Below, piece by piece: positions 31,773 to 40,457 of a stretch of 64,000 nucleotides of DNA (positions are counted from its first letter, which is position 1; each line of letters begins with the position of its first letter). The notes under the pieces are model-generated. The model saw only the letters and a list, made by a program, of their open reading frames with translations. It ran no database searches and was not told the DNA's origin. This DNA is from Mesonia maritima (GTDB lineage Bacteria > Bacteroidota > Bacteroidia > Flavobacteriales > Flavobacteriaceae): assembly GCF_042433895.1 (NCBI RefSeq), contig NZ_JBHLUA010000008.1, positions 1 to 64,000 of the forward strand, written 5' to 3'. Made by a program: the position numbers and the translations under genes.

Positions 31773-33635
31773 ATGGCAGAAGAAACCAAGTACACAGAAG
31801 AAAATATACGCTCGCTCGACTGGAAAGAACACATTAGAATGCGTCCCGGAATGTACATCGGTAAATTGGGAGATGGTTCTAGTGCAGACGATGGTATTTA
31901 TATCCTCCTGAAAGAAGTACTCGATAATTCCATCGATGAATTCGTAATGGGTTCCGGGAAAACTATTGAAGTATCCATTCAAGGACAACGCGTTATTGTA
32001 CGTGATTACGGGCGTGGTATTCCCTTAGGAAAAGTAGTAGATGTGGTTTCAAAAATGAATACCGGTGGAAAATATGATACCCAAGCTTTTAAAAAATCTG
32101 TTGGTCTTAACGGAGTTGGTACAAAAGCCGTAAATGCGCTTTCTACTTATTTTAGAGTTGAATCGACCCGAGATGGAAAATCTGCCTCTGCTGAATTTGA
32201 ACAAGGAAATTTAACTGAAGAAGAATTTTTAGAAGAAACCTCCAGAAGAAGAGGAACAAAAGTCACTTTTATTCCTGATGATACCATTTTTAAAAAATAT
32301 AAATTCAGAAATGAATATATCGAGCGGATGCTCAAAAATTATGTTTACCTAAATCCAGGATTAACTATAGTTTTTAATGGCGAAAAATTTTATTCTGAAG
32401 ATGGTTTAAAAGATTTATTGGCAGATAACATTCATAAAGATGATATGATGTTTCCCATAATTCACTTACGTGGTGATGATATTGAAGTCGCCATAACCTA
32501 TAATAAAACTCAATATAGCGAAGAATATCATTCGTTTGTAAACGGGCAACATACCACGCAAGGCGGAACGCATCAATCTGCTTTTCGCGAAGCAATTGTA
32601 AAAACAGTTCGTGAATTTTTTGGGAAGAATTACGAATCTAGCGATATCAGAAAATCAATCGTTTCCGCAGTAAGTATAAAAGTAATGGAGCCGGTTTTTG
32701 AAAGCCAGACCAAAACAAAATTAGGTTCAACCGATATGGGAGGCGATTATCCAACGGTTCGAACATATATTTTAGATTTCGTAAAACGTCAACTCGATAA
32801 TTATTTACACCGAAATACCGAAACTGCTGAAAAATTACACCGAAAAATTTTACAAGCAGAACGCGAACGAAAAGATCTTTCCGGAATTCGAAAATTAGCG
32901 AAAGAGCGTGCCAAAAAAGCCAGTTTACACAATAAAAAATTACGCGATTGTCGTATTCATTTAGGTGACGTAAAGAAGGAAAGAAACTTAGAAACAACCT
33001 TATTCATAACAGAGGGAGATTCTGCCAGCGGAAGTATTACAAAATCTAGAGATGTAAATACACAAGCGGTTTTCAGTTTAAAAGGAAAACCCCTAAATAG
33101 TTTCGGTTTAAGTAAAAAAATCGTTTACGAAAATGAAGAATTCAATTTATTGCAAGCTGCTTTAAATATTGAAGATTCTATGGAAGATCTTCGGTACAAT
33201 AATATTGTAATCGCAACCGATGCCGATGTAGATGGAATGCATATTCGCTTATTGCTCATTACTTTTTTTCTTCAATTTTTTCCTGAATTAATTAAAGAAA
33301 ATCATTTATATATTTTGCAAACGCCTCTTTTTAGAGTTCGTAATAAAAAGGAAACTATTTACTGTTATTCTGAAGAAGAAAAACGAAACGCAATTCAGAA
33401 ATTAAAAGGAAAACCAGAAATTACACGCTTTAAAGGTTTAGGTGAAATTTCTCCAGATGAATTTAAGCATTTTATAGGGGAAGATATTCGGTTAGATCCC
33501 GTAATGTTAGATAAAAGTACCGGAATAGAGGAGCTGCTAACGTTTTATATGGGAAAAAACACCAGCGATAGACAAGAGTTTATCATCGAAAACCTTCGCG
33601 TAGAATTAGACGAAATTGAAACCGCCGAAGCATAA
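31773..33635 (+). CDS. parE: DNA topoisomerase IV subunit B
   Basis: A 620-residue type IIA topoisomerase B subunit. The GHKL ATPase part has MRPGMYIG, VLDNSIDEF (Asn for Mg-ATP) and YGRGIPLGK, with LNGVGTKAVNALS as the ATP lid. The TOPRIM domain has TEGDSASGSITKSRD (about residue 410) and ATDADVDGMHIRLLL. It supplies energy for decatenating daughter chromosomes together with ParC, 38 bases downstream. Assignment as ParE, not GyrB, comes from pairing with a ParC-type A subunit and from a separate gyrA at 54451. Confidence 0.94.
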   Translation: MAEETKYTEENIRSLDWKEHIRMRPGMYIGKLGDGSSADDGIYILLKEVLDNSIDEFVMGSGKTIEVSIQGQRVIVRDYGRGIPLGKVVDVVSKMNTGGKYDTQAFKKSVGLNGVGTKAVNALSTYFRVESTRDGKSASAEFEQGNLTEEEFLEETSRRRGTKVTFIPDDTIFKKYKFRNEYIERMLKNYVYLNPGLTIVFNGEKFYSEDGLKDLLADNIHKDDMMFPIIHLRGDDIEVAITYNKTQYSEEYHSFVNGQHTTQGGTHQSAFREAIVKTVREFFGKNYESSDIRKSIVSAVSIKVMEPVFESQTKTKLGSTDMGGDYPTVRTYILDFVKRQLDNYLHRNTETAEKLHRKILQAERERKDLSGIRKLAKERAKKASLHNKKLRDCRIHLGDVKKERNLETTLFITEGDSASGSITKSRDVNTQAVFSLKGKPLNSFGLSKKIVYENEEFNLLQAALNIEDSMEDLRYNNIVIATDADVDGMHIRLLLITFFLQFFPELIKENHLYILQTPLFRVRNKKETIYCYSEEEKRNAIQKLKGKPEITRFKGLGEISPDEFKHFIGEDIRLDPVMLDKSTGIEELLTFYMGKNTSDRQEFIIENLRVELDEIETAEA

Positions 33636-33673
33636 TTCAAAAAAAATCAATAAAAACAACGTGGTCATAATTC

Positions 33674-36292
33674 ATGGAGCATAACGATTTAAACCCCGAA
33701 GAAGAAAATCAATTTAATCAAGAAGAAAGCCAAGAAGTACTTACCAAAGTTACTGGTATGTATAAAGACTGGTTTCTAGATTATGCCTCTTATGTAATTT
33801 TAGAGCGCGCCGTTCCAGCAATTGAAGACGGCTTTAAACCTGTTCATAGAAGAATTATGCATTCTATGAAAGATTTAGATGATGGGCGCTATAATAAAGT
33901 AGCCAATATTGTAGGGCACACCATGCAGTATCATCCGCACGGAGACGCTAGTATTGCTGATGCAATGGTGCAAATCGGTCAAAAAGATTTACTGATTGAT
34001 ACGCAGGGAAACTGGGGAAATATTCTTACCGGAGATCGATCTGCAGCACCGCGTTATATTGAAGCTCGACTTTCTAAATTCGCTCTAGACGTGGTTTATA
34101 ATCCAAAAATCACCGAATGGCAAGCTTCTTACGACGGTCGTAGAAAAGAACCGATAAATTTACCGGTTATGTTTCCGCTGCTGTTGGCGCAAGGAGCCGA
34201 AGGAATCGCGGTAGGTTTAAGTACACGGATTTTACCTCATAATTTTATTGAATTAATAGACGCTTCCATAAAACAATTAAAAGGAAAGCGTTTTAAATTA
34301 TATCCAGATTTTCCTACTGCGGGAATTATGGATATTAGTAATTATAACGATGGTTTACGCGGTGGAAAAGTAAGAATTCGTTCAAAAATAAGTCAGCGTG
34401 ATAAAAATACCCTGGTAATTACTGAAATTCCTTACGGAACTACAACTTCAACCTTAATCGATTCGGTTATAAAAGCCAACGAAAAAGGCAAAATTAAGAT
34501 TAAACATATTGAAGATAATACGGCAGAACATGTAGAAATCTTAATTCATTTACCGCCTAGTATTTCGCCAGATAAAACCATCGATGCTCTGTTTGCATTT
34601 ACCAATTGCGAGGTTTCTATTTCACCGTTAAGTTGCGTAATTATTGATCATAAACCGCATTTTATAAGTGTAACCGAAATTTTAAAACGAAGTACCGACC
34701 ATACGGTAGAACTTTTAAAAAGCGAACTTGAAATTAAATTAGATGAATTTCAAGAACAGTGGCATTTTGCGTCGTTAGAACGAATTTTTATCGAAAATAG
34801 AATTTACCGAGACATTGAAGAAGAGGAAACTTGGGAAGGTGTAATTAAAGCGATAGATGAAGGTTTAAAACCGCATATTACGCATTTAAAACGCGCTGTT
34901 ACCGAAGAAGATATTACCCGTTTAACTGAAATAAGAATAAAACGAATTTCAAAATTCGATTTAGATAAAGCACAACAAAAAATTGAAGCTTTAGAAGGTG
35001 AAATTACACAAGTAAAGCATCATCTCGATAATTTAATTGAATATGCGATCGATTATTTTAAACGTCTAAAGAAAGATTACGGCGAAGGTCGCGAGCGAAA
35101 AACAGAATTGCGCTTATTTGAAGATATTGAAGCTACAAAAGTAGTAATTCGAAACACGAAACTTTACGTGAATCGAAAAGAAGGTTTCATTGGTACCGCG
35201 CTTAAAAAAGATGAATATGTAACCGATTGTAGCGATATTGATGATGTAATCTGTTTTATGGCAGATGGAACTATGAAGGTCACTAAAGTCGATACCAAAA
35301 CATTTGTCGGCAAAAATATTATTCACGTTGCTATTTTCAAGAAAAAAGATAAACGCACTATTTATAATTTAATTTACCGCGACGGAAAAGGCGGAAATAC
35401 GTATATAAAACGTTTTGCGGTAACTTCCATTACGCGCGATCGAGAATATAGCGTCGGGAAAGGCAAACCGGGAACGCAAGTTTTATATTTTTCAGCAAAC
35501 CCTAACGGAGAAGCAGAAGTGGTAACCGTTTATTTACGACAAGTCGGAAGCATTAAAAAACTAAAATTCGAAGTCAATTTTGCCGATATGAAAATTAAAG
35601 GGCGCGGCGTTAAAGGAAATTTAGTGACCAAACATTCCGTGAAACGAATCGATTTAAAAGAAGAAGGGGTTTCTACCCTAAAACCTCGTAAAATTTGGTT
35701 CGATGAAGTGGTAAAACGCTTAAATACAGAAGAACGCGGCGAATTATTAGGTGAATTTAAAGGTGAAGATCGTTTGTTACTCATCACGCAAGACGGAATT
35801 GCAAAAACTATTATTCCGGAACTTACTACGCGTTTCGATGAAAATTATGTAATCCTTGAAAAGTGGAATCCTAAAAAACCGATTTCTGCCGTTTATTGGG
35901 AAGGCGAAAAAGAACGTTATTACGTAAAACGTTTTTTAATTGAAAATGAAGAGAAGGAAGAAAAAATAATTACCGATCATCCAAAGTCGCAATTAGAATT
36001 GGTTTCAACCGATTTAATGCCGGTTTTAGAAATTATTTATAAAAAAGCGCGCGGAAAAGATCAGAAACCGAATGAAGAATTAAACCTTGAAGAGTTTATT
36101 TCAGTAAAAGGTATTAAAGCGCAAGGAAATCAGTTAACTACAGAAAAAGTAAAACAACTTAATTTACTTGATCCTATTGTGCCTGAAGAGGAAGAAGAAG
36201 CAAATGAAACTCCAGAAATAAACGAATTGAATATTGAGGAAAAGAAAGATAATGACGACCAATCACAAACTTCGCTTTTCTTCCAAGAATAA
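33674..36292 (+). CDS. parC: DNA topoisomerase IV subunit A
   Basis: An 872-residue type IIA topoisomerase A subunit. The catalytic tyrosine is Tyr128 in GDRSAAPRYIEARLS. The quinolone-pocket segment is HPHGDASIADAM, with Ala92 where E. coli ParC has Ser80, apparently a lineage trait. It lacks a clean GyrA box: the C-terminal wheel has KGRGVKG near residue 642. That separates it from the GyrA at 54451, which has NRGGKG. The tail (about 835-872) is acidic and repetitive. It cuts and reseals DNA with ParE and is followed six bases later by mscL, so the three genes probably form one transcript. Confidence 0.93.
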   Translation: MEHNDLNPEEENQFNQEESQEVLTKVTGMYKDWFLDYASYVILERAVPAIEDGFKPVHRRIMHSMKDLDDGRYNKVANIVGHTMQYHPHGDASIADAMVQIGQKDLLIDTQGNWGNILTGDRSAAPRYIEARLSKFALDVVYNPKITEWQASYDGRRKEPINLPVMFPLLLAQGAEGIAVGLSTRILPHNFIELIDASIKQLKGKRFKLYPDFPTAGIMDISNYNDGLRGGKVRIRSKISQRDKNTLVITEIPYGTTTSTLIDSVIKANEKGKIKIKHIEDNTAEHVEILIHLPPSISPDKTIDALFAFTNCEVSISPLSCVIIDHKPHFISVTEILKRSTDHTVELLKSELEIKLDEFQEQWHFASLERIFIENRIYRDIEEEETWEGVIKAIDEGLKPHITHLKRAVTEEDITRLTEIRIKRISKFDLDKAQQKIEALEGEITQVKHHLDNLIEYAIDYFKRLKKDYGEGRERKTELRLFEDIEATKVVIRNTKLYVNRKEGFIGTALKKDEYVTDCSDIDDVICFMADGTMKVTKVDTKTFVGKNIIHVAIFKKKDKRTIYNLIYRDGKGGNTYIKRFAVTSITRDREYSVGKGKPGTQVLYFSANPNGEAEVVTVYLRQVGSIKKLKFEVNFADMKIKGRGVKGNLVTKHSVKRIDLKEEGVSTLKPRKIWFDEVVKRLNTEERGELLGEFKGEDRLLLITQDGIAKTIIPELTTRFDENYVILEKWNPKKPISAVYWEGEKERYYVKRFLIENEEKEEKIITDHPKSQLELVSTDLMPVLEIIYKKARGKDQKPNEELNLEEFISVKGIKAQGNQLTTEKVKQLNLLDPIVPEEEEEANETPEINELNIEEKKDNDDQSQTSLFFQE

Positions 36293-36298
36293 AAATTA

Positions 36299-36745
36299 AT
36301 GGCTGGTATTTTTAAAGAATTTAAAGAATTTGCCATCAAAGGCAATATGATGGATATTGCTGTTGGTGTAATTATTGGCGCGGCATTTAACAACGTAATC
36401 GATGTGTTGGTAAAAAAAGTAATGCTTCCGCCTTTATCGCTACTTACCAACGGAATTAATTTTCAGAATAAAAAAATAATTTTACGAAAAGCTGTTCTGG
36501 AAGGTGAAAAAATAATTACGCCCCAAGTCGCTATAGAATATGGCGAATTAATTACTGTTTTAATTAATTTTCTTATTATGGCTTGGGTGGTTTTTTTAGT
36601 AGTAAAAATTGCCAATAAATTACGCAGTAGCGCTCAAGATCCTAAAAACAAAAAGGTTAGTACTCCAAAAGATATTGAATTACTCAGCGAATTGAAAGAA
36701 ATTATGCGCGAGCAAAATGAACTTATTCGGAATAAGAAAGATTAA
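36299..36745 (+). CDS. mscL: Large-conductance mechanosensitive channel
   Basis: A 148-residue MscL. The N-terminal amphipathic helix and first membrane helix read FKEFAIKGNMMDIAVGVIIGAAFNNVIDVLVKKVMLPPL, the family signature. The periplasmic loop (about 50-75) includes NGINFQNKKIILRK. The second helix is LITVLINFLIMAWVVFLVVKIANKL (about 80-105), and a charged cytoplasmic bundle ends the protein. It opens under membrane tension to release solutes during osmotic downshock. It is six bases after parC. Its last four bases overlap the end of terC on the opposite strand, with no terminator between. Confidence 0.95.
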   Translation: MAGIFKEFKEFAIKGNMMDIAVGVIIGAAFNNVIDVLVKKVMLPPLSLLTNGINFQNKKIILRKAVLEGEKIITPQVAIEYGELITVLINFLIMAWVVFLVVKIANKLRSSAQDPKNKKVSTPKDIELLSELKEIMREQNELIRNKKD

Positions 36746-37575
36746 AGCTCGGTTTTAGTTTTGGGTTCTATATTTTTATCAGTTTCTTTTGAAGTCTTTT
36801 TCTTCAATTTCATATTTAAAAATTCCACTAAGAGCGAAAAAGCGATCGCGAAATAAAGATATCCTTTAGGAATTGCCCCAATTTCTTTATCGAATACCAC
36901 CGCATCAGCTAAATGGGCGGCTTCGGTTACCAGCATAAAGCCAATTAAAATTAGAAATGATAAAGCTAAAAGTTGCATTGAAGGATTTTCCTGAATAAAC
37001 TCCCGAATTTTATTGGCAAATGCCATCATAATTAAAATTGAAATAACTACCGCAATAATCATTAATAATAAAGCGTGATCTGGATTTTCGCTAATTCCGT
37101 TTGTCATCCCGATTGCGGTTAAAATTGAATCTATCGAGAAAATAAAATCAATTAACATAATTTGGAGCAGCGCATTAGAAAGCGATTTTATCGTTTTATT
37201 TTTTAATTCTTTTTCTTCCTCATTCGGCATATCGATTTTCTGGTGAATTTCTGTCGTACTTTTATAAAGTAAAAATAGGCCGCCGGCAAATAGAATAATG
37301 GATTGTCCGCTAATTCCAAAGCTTATCCAACTTGTTTCAATATGATAAAACGCCTCTTTTAAGCCTACCAAAAATGAAACTAAAAAAAGCAAAATAATTC
37401 GTTGAACCATCGCTAAAATCAATCCCCAATTAGTCGCTTTTTTTCGTTGGACTTCGGGTAATTTATTCGCGGTAATTGAAATGAATACAATATTATCGAT
37501 CCCGAGAATAATTTCAAGAAAAGTTAAGGTTAACAGCGCAACCCAAGCGTCGGGAGAGGTGAAAATTTCCAGCAT
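36742..37575 (-). CDS. TerC family integral membrane protein
   Basis: A 277-residue protein with about seven or eight membrane helices. LTLLTLTFLEIILGIDNIVFISITANKLP (about residues 15-40) carries the conserved acidic residues of the TerC family, repeated in LLQIMLIDFIFSIDSILTAIGMTN (about 135-160). The charged pairs in the helices suggest metal ion transport. Related proteins are implicated in manganese efflux at secretion sites and in tellurite resistance, but no other ter genes are here. Its ATG overlaps the stop of the upstream lipoprotein as TAATG. Its own stop overlaps the mscL stop on the other strand. Confidence 0.9.
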   Translation of the reverse strand: MLEIFTSPDAWVALLTLTFLEIILGIDNIVFISITANKLPEVQRKKATNWGLILAMVQRIILLFLVSFLVGLKEAFYHIETSWISFGISGQSIILFAGGLFLLYKSTTEIHQKIDMPNEEEKELKNKTIKSLSNALLQIMLIDFIFSIDSILTAIGMTNGISENPDHALLLMIIAVVISILIMMAFANKIREFIQENPSMQLLALSFLILIGFMLVTEAAHLADAVVFDKEIGAIPKGYLYFAIAFSLLVEFLNMKLKKKTSKETDKNIEPKTKTEL

Positions 37576-37946
37576 TACTTAATTTTTTTAGCGGTGCCTT
37601 GTTGTTTTTTTTCTTCTCCAACTACAGAATATTCAAACGTATAGGTGTCACCATCGGTGGTGAGAATTTTCATATGTAGCGGTTTTTCTTCCGCCATATT
37701 TTTTGGGTGTAAATTGGTAAGAATATATTCACAATCATTAATCCATCGAATGGCAGAAGTATCTGCTTCATTTTTAAAATAATCAATTTCTATGGAATCA
37801 TTTCTTACAAAAGTGGTTTTTACCAATTCACCATTTAAATACGATTCGAATTCAAAAGTTCCTGTTTTAAACTTTTCGCAATTGCGTTCTGGAGAATAAC
37901 AAGAGGCAATTATTAAAAAGCAAAAAAAATAAATTATTTTATTCAT
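37575..37946 (-). CDS. Small lipoprotein of unknown function
   Basis: A 123-residue lipoprotein. The signal peptide ends at the lipobox IIASC (cysteine near residue 16), and the mature chain begins YSPERNCEKFKTGTFEFES. The folded part is a small beta-rich domain with DTSAIRWINDCEYILTNLHPKNMAEEKPLHMKILTTDGDTYTFEYSVVGE. Two cysteines in the mature chain (NCEKF and NDCEY) could form a disulfide. From memory, homologues in Flavobacteriia are often labelled DNA topoisomerase IV, which does not fit at all and probably arose from adjacency to parE-parC. It is translationally coupled to terC and 21 bases after the XRE gene. Confidence 0.8.
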   Translation of the reverse strand: MNKIIYFFCFLIIASCYSPERNCEKFKTGTFEFESYLNGELVKTTFVRNDSIEIDYFKNEADTSAIRWINDCEYILTNLHPKNMAEEKPLHMKILTTDGDTYTFEYSVVGEEKKQQGTAKKIK

Positions 37947-37967
37947 ACCCGATTAAGAAATCTGTGT

Positions 37968-38372
37968 TTAATTTTCAAAAGCTTCAAAACTTCCATCGGT
38001 ATAAAAAATAATTACTTTTTTTATTTCTTTCTTCTCAGAAGTTTGATGAACCAAATTTACGGATTCCTCATCTTCCTTTTTATTTTTTTCTGAAAAATCT
38101 AAGGTATTTTCAGTAGAAGTTTTTTCGGGTGGAGAAGGGACTGCATTTTTCGGGAAAGAACCTTTTCCGTTTAATAACCAATACAATTCAACTTCTGGAA
38201 AAGCAGAAACTATTTTTAACACAAAATCTAAACTCGGTTTATTTCTTCCCGATAAAATATGTGAAATTGAAGAACGACCCACTTGAATTTTATCGGCAAA
38301 AGAAGCCGCGGAAAACTCATAATAATCGATAATTTTTTCAAGCCGTTTTGCAAACGCTTCACTATTCACCAT
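37968..38372 (-). CDS. XRE-family helix-turn-helix regulator
   Basis: A 134-residue regulator. The Cro/C1-type HTH covers about residues 5-58, with SAASFADKIQVGRSSISHILSGRNKPSLDFVLKIVSAFPEVELYWLLNGKG, a standard HTH_3 pattern with GRNKPS as the turn into helix 4. The remainder is a polar, probably flexible linker (PSPPEKTSTENTLDFSEKNKKEDEES) and a short beta end. The frame extension to 38381 begins at TTG, so the ATG at 38372 is preferred. It is divergent from an M14 peptidase across 278 bases that contain several TTTAC-N4-GTAAA palindromes, so autoregulation and control of that neighbour are likely. It leads the lipoprotein and terC. Confidence 0.88.
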   Translation of the reverse strand: MVNSEAFAKRLEKIIDYYEFSAASFADKIQVGRSSISHILSGRNKPSLDFVLKIVSAFPEVELYWLLNGKGSFPKNAVPSPPEKTSTENTLDFSEKNKKEDEESVNLVHQTSEKKEIKKVIIFYTDGSFEAFEN

Positions 38373-38399
38373 TGTAAACAAATTAAATCTACTGTTCTA

Positions 38400-38413
38400 T
38401 TTACAAATGTAAA
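38400..38413 (-). promoter_or_regulatory. Operator-like palindrome over the XRE promoter -7 box
   Basis: TTTACAAATGTAAA is a perfect inverted repeat (5-4-5). On the minus strand its inner part is TACATTTG (38404-38411), a TAnnTTTG -7 box. A minus-strand TTG at 38431-38433 is 19 bases upstream, the right -33 spacing. Binding here would block the XRE promoter. Confidence 0.65.
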
Positions 38414-38420
38414 ACATCGC

Positions 38421-38434
38421 TTTGTAACTACAAA
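38421..38434. promoter_or_regulatory. Second inverted repeat in the XRE promoter
   Basis: TTTGTA-AC-TACAAA is a perfect 6-2-6 inverted repeat. It covers the -33 TTG of the XRE promoter (38431-38433 on the minus strand). The arms resemble the GTAAA half-site of the neighbouring palindromes but in different orientation. Confidence 0.45.
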
Positions 38435-38576
38435 ACAAAGTATAGAACTCTTTTTATTATATTAAATTTTAACTTTAGATGTTATAATTTAAATACCTAA
38501 AAATAAAATAATTAATTCACAAATAATTTGAAATAGGAAATTATCCAGTTTGATAAGTTTCAACATTAAATAAGTG

Positions 38577-38590
38577 TTTACAAAAGTAAC
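38577..38590. promoter_or_regulatory. Operator-like palindrome upstream of the M14 peptidase (distal)
   Basis: TTTACAAAAGTAAC is a near-perfect TTTAC-N4-GTAAA site with one base off, preceded by G as in the other copies. It is 61 bases before the ATG at 38651. Confidence 0.5.
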
Positions 38591-38610
38591 AAATCTGAAA
38601 ATTCAAACTG

Positions 38611-38624
38611 TTTACATTTGTGAA
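38611..38624 (+). promoter_or_regulatory. Operator-like palindrome and -7 box upstream of the M14 peptidase (middle)
   Basis: TTTACATTTGTGAA is a TTTAC-N4-GTAAA site with one mismatch. It includes TACATTTG (38613-38620), a TAnnTTTG -7 box that would give a leader of roughly 25 bases. Its centre is 24 bases from that of the proximal site. Confidence 0.55.
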
Positions 38625-38633
38625 ATTAAGATT

Positions 38634-38649
38634 GTTTACTTTTGTAAAC
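38634..38649 (+). promoter_or_regulatory. Perfect operator-like palindrome touching the M14 start codon
   Basis: GTTTACTTTTGTAAAC is a perfect 6-4-6 inverted repeat ending two bases before the ATG at 38651. It also contains TACTTTTG (38637-38644), a TAnnTTTG box. If this box is used the mRNA would be nearly leaderless. Otherwise the site is purely an operator. Confidence 0.65.
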
Positions 38650-38650
38650 T

Positions 38651-39814
38651 ATGAAAGCAACTGAAATTTTACAATCGTATACTGATATAAAAAACTCGAA
38701 ATTTAGCAATCGGTATTTATCATATCCTGAAATTGAAGACTACTGTTTAAGCCTTCAAAATGATTCAATTTTTAAGATTCAAGAAATCGGGAAATCGGTT
38801 CAGGGAAAAAATATTTATTCAATTACTGTTGGTAACGGACCTACAAAAATTTTGCTTTGGTCGCAAATGCATGGGAACGAATCGACCACTACAAAATCTG
38901 TTTTAGACTTATTACAATTCATTTCTAATAAAAAAACTCAAAGTTCACTAACTGATGTTTTGCAAGATTGTACGCTAACTATTATTCCGGTACTTAATCC
39001 TGATGGACTCAAAAATTATACGCGCGTAAATGCGAATGAAGTAGATTTAAATCGTGATGCGCTAGATTTATCGCAACCGGAAAGCAGAATTTTACGAAAG
39101 GTTTTTACAGAAATTGAACCCGATTTTTGTCTTAATCTTCATGACCAAAGAACGATTTTTAGCGCGGGAAATCGTCAAACTCCTGCTACAGTTTCCTTTT
39201 TAGCTCCGGCTTTTAATGAAAGACGCTCGATAAACGAAAATCGTTTAAATGCGATGCGATTAATTGCTGAAATGAATACGCATTTGCAAGAAATAATTCC
39301 GCAGCAAGTTGGCCGTTATGACGATGCTTTTAATTTAAACTGCGTTGGCGATTATTTTCAGTATAAAAATGCGACAACTATTTTATTTGAAGCGGGACAT
39401 TTTAAAGAAGATTACCAGCGAGAGGAAACCCGAAAATTTATTTTTACAGCCCTTTACAAAGCTTTAAAAAGCATCGTGAATAAAACGTACAACAATTATT
39501 CTGAAAAGGATTACGACCAGATTCCTGAAAATGAAAAATTATTTTTTGATATAATTATTAGAAATGTTGAAGTAAATAATATAGTAACCGATTTGGCAAT
39601 TCAATACCAAGAACGATTGGTTAATAATGAACTGAAATTTATTCCGCAGGTAAAAAAAATAGGGGAGTTGCATAATTTTTTCGGACATCGAGAGTTTGAA
39701 GGTAAAGGAAAAATAGTAAGAGTAAATTCTTCGGAAGAAATTCAGCTAGGAATTGATATTCAGCAAATCAGTTTAAATAATGAAGATTTTTTTATGAATT
39801 TAACAATTTCTTAG
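38651..39814 (+). CDS. M14 family zinc metallopeptidase
   Basis: A 387-residue carboxypeptidase of the M14 family. The zinc motif is His74-Gly-Asn-Glu77 (QMHGNESTTTKS). The third ligand is in CLNLHDQRT, near residue 167. The substrate Arg/Asn region is NPDGLKNYTRVNANEVDLNRDA, and the catalytic Glu is in TTILFEAGHFKED near residue 251. I see no signal peptide, so it is probably cytoplasmic, as in other M14 members that act on muropeptides or modified peptides. The substrate is unknown. A regulator-like palindrome abuts the start codon, and the divergent XRE gene probably controls it. The C-terminal 80 residues are a small extra beta domain. Confidence 0.85.
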   Translation: MKATEILQSYTDIKNSKFSNRYLSYPEIEDYCLSLQNDSIFKIQEIGKSVQGKNIYSITVGNGPTKILLWSQMHGNESTTTKSVLDLLQFISNKKTQSSLTDVLQDCTLTIIPVLNPDGLKNYTRVNANEVDLNRDALDLSQPESRILRKVFTEIEPDFCLNLHDQRTIFSAGNRQTPATVSFLAPAFNERRSINENRLNAMRLIAEMNTHLQEIIPQQVGRYDDAFNLNCVGDYFQYKNATTILFEAGHFKEDYQREETRKFIFTALYKALKSIVNKTYNNYSEKDYDQIPENEKLFFDIIIRNVEVNNIVTDLAIQYQERLVNNELKFIPQVKKIGELHNFFGHREFEGKGKIVRVNSSEEIQLGIDIQQISLNNEDFFMNLTIS

Positions 39815-39846
39815 TTTCGATTAATCATTATTGAACAAAATTGTAT

Positions 39847-39854
39847 TATTTTTG
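39847..39854 (+). promoter_or_regulatory. Lrp-family gene -7 box (TATTTTTG)
   Basis: TATTTTTG followed by C matches TAnnTTTG 43 bases before the ATG at 39898. No -33 TTG at 19-22 bases is seen. Confidence 0.5.
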
Positions 39855-39897
39855 CTTTTTTCTTAATTAAATAGAACAAATTAGAATTTTTATCAAA

Positions 39898-40377
39898 ATG
39901 GCAAAATTTAGATTAGACGAAACAGATCATCAAATTTTAGATATTTTAATCGATAATACGCGAACTCCTTTTACAGATATTGCTAAAAAGTTAAATATTT
40001 CAGCCGGAACGGTTCACGTTCGTGTAAAAAAAATGGAAGAAGCCGGAATTATAATCGGTTCTTCGTTAACCTTAGACTATAAAAAATTAGGGTATGCGTT
40101 TATCGCTTATGTCGGCGTTTTTTTACAGAAAACTTCGCAAACAAAATTTGTATTAGAACGTATAAATCAAATTCCTTTTGTAACGGTAGCACACGTTACG
40201 ACAGGGAAATTTAATATTTTCTGTAAAGTTCGAGCAAAAAATACCGAACATGCCAAACAAATTATTTTCTTATTAGATGATATTGAAGGTGTTTACAGAA
40301 CGGAAACTATGATTTCGTTAGAAGAAAGCTTAAACGATAAAAAACGTTTAATGCATTCAATTTTTAAGGAATTGTAG
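39898..40377 (+). CDS. Lrp/AsnC family transcriptional regulator
   Basis: A 159-residue feast/famine regulator. The N-terminal winged HTH (about residues 5-55) has LDETDHQILDILIDNTRTPFTDIAKKLNISAGTVHVRVKKMEEAGII. The C-terminal RAM/AsnC ligand domain (about 70-145) has LGYAFIAYVGVFLQKTSQTKFVLERI, VTTGKFNIFCKVRAKNTEHAKQII and GVYRTETMISLEES. Such proteins bind amino acids and form octamers. The effector is unknown. It lies 83 bases after the M14 peptidase with its own -7 box, and a bidirectional terminator follows. Confidence 0.93.
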   Translation: MAKFRLDETDHQILDILIDNTRTPFTDIAKKLNISAGTVHVRVKKMEEAGIIIGSSLTLDYKKLGYAFIAYVGVFLQKTSQTKFVLERINQIPFVTVAHVTTGKFNIFCKVRAKNTEHAKQIIFLLDDIEGVYRTETMISLEESLNDKKRLMHSIFKEL

Positions 40378-40396
40378 AAATTTGTTATAAATTCAT

Positions 40397-40432
40397 AAAA
40401 AAGGGAGCTAAATTAATTAGCTCCCTTTTTTT
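40397..40432. terminator. Bidirectional rho-independent terminator
   Basis: AAAAAAGGGAGCTAA pairs with TTAGCTCCCTTTTTT around a five-base loop. It ends the Lrp gene and the opposed yebC gene. Confidence 0.92.
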
Positions 40433-40457
40433 ATATCTACGGAAAATTATTTTTGAA

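Noticed and set aside
32647..32997. 116-codon open frame on the minus strand
   Set aside because: Antisense shadow of parE, rich in Phe/Leu/Arg with no domain.
36742..37575. Tellurite resistance operon
   Set aside because: Only a TerC-family gene is present, without terA, terB, terD or terE, so the name does not imply tellurite resistance.
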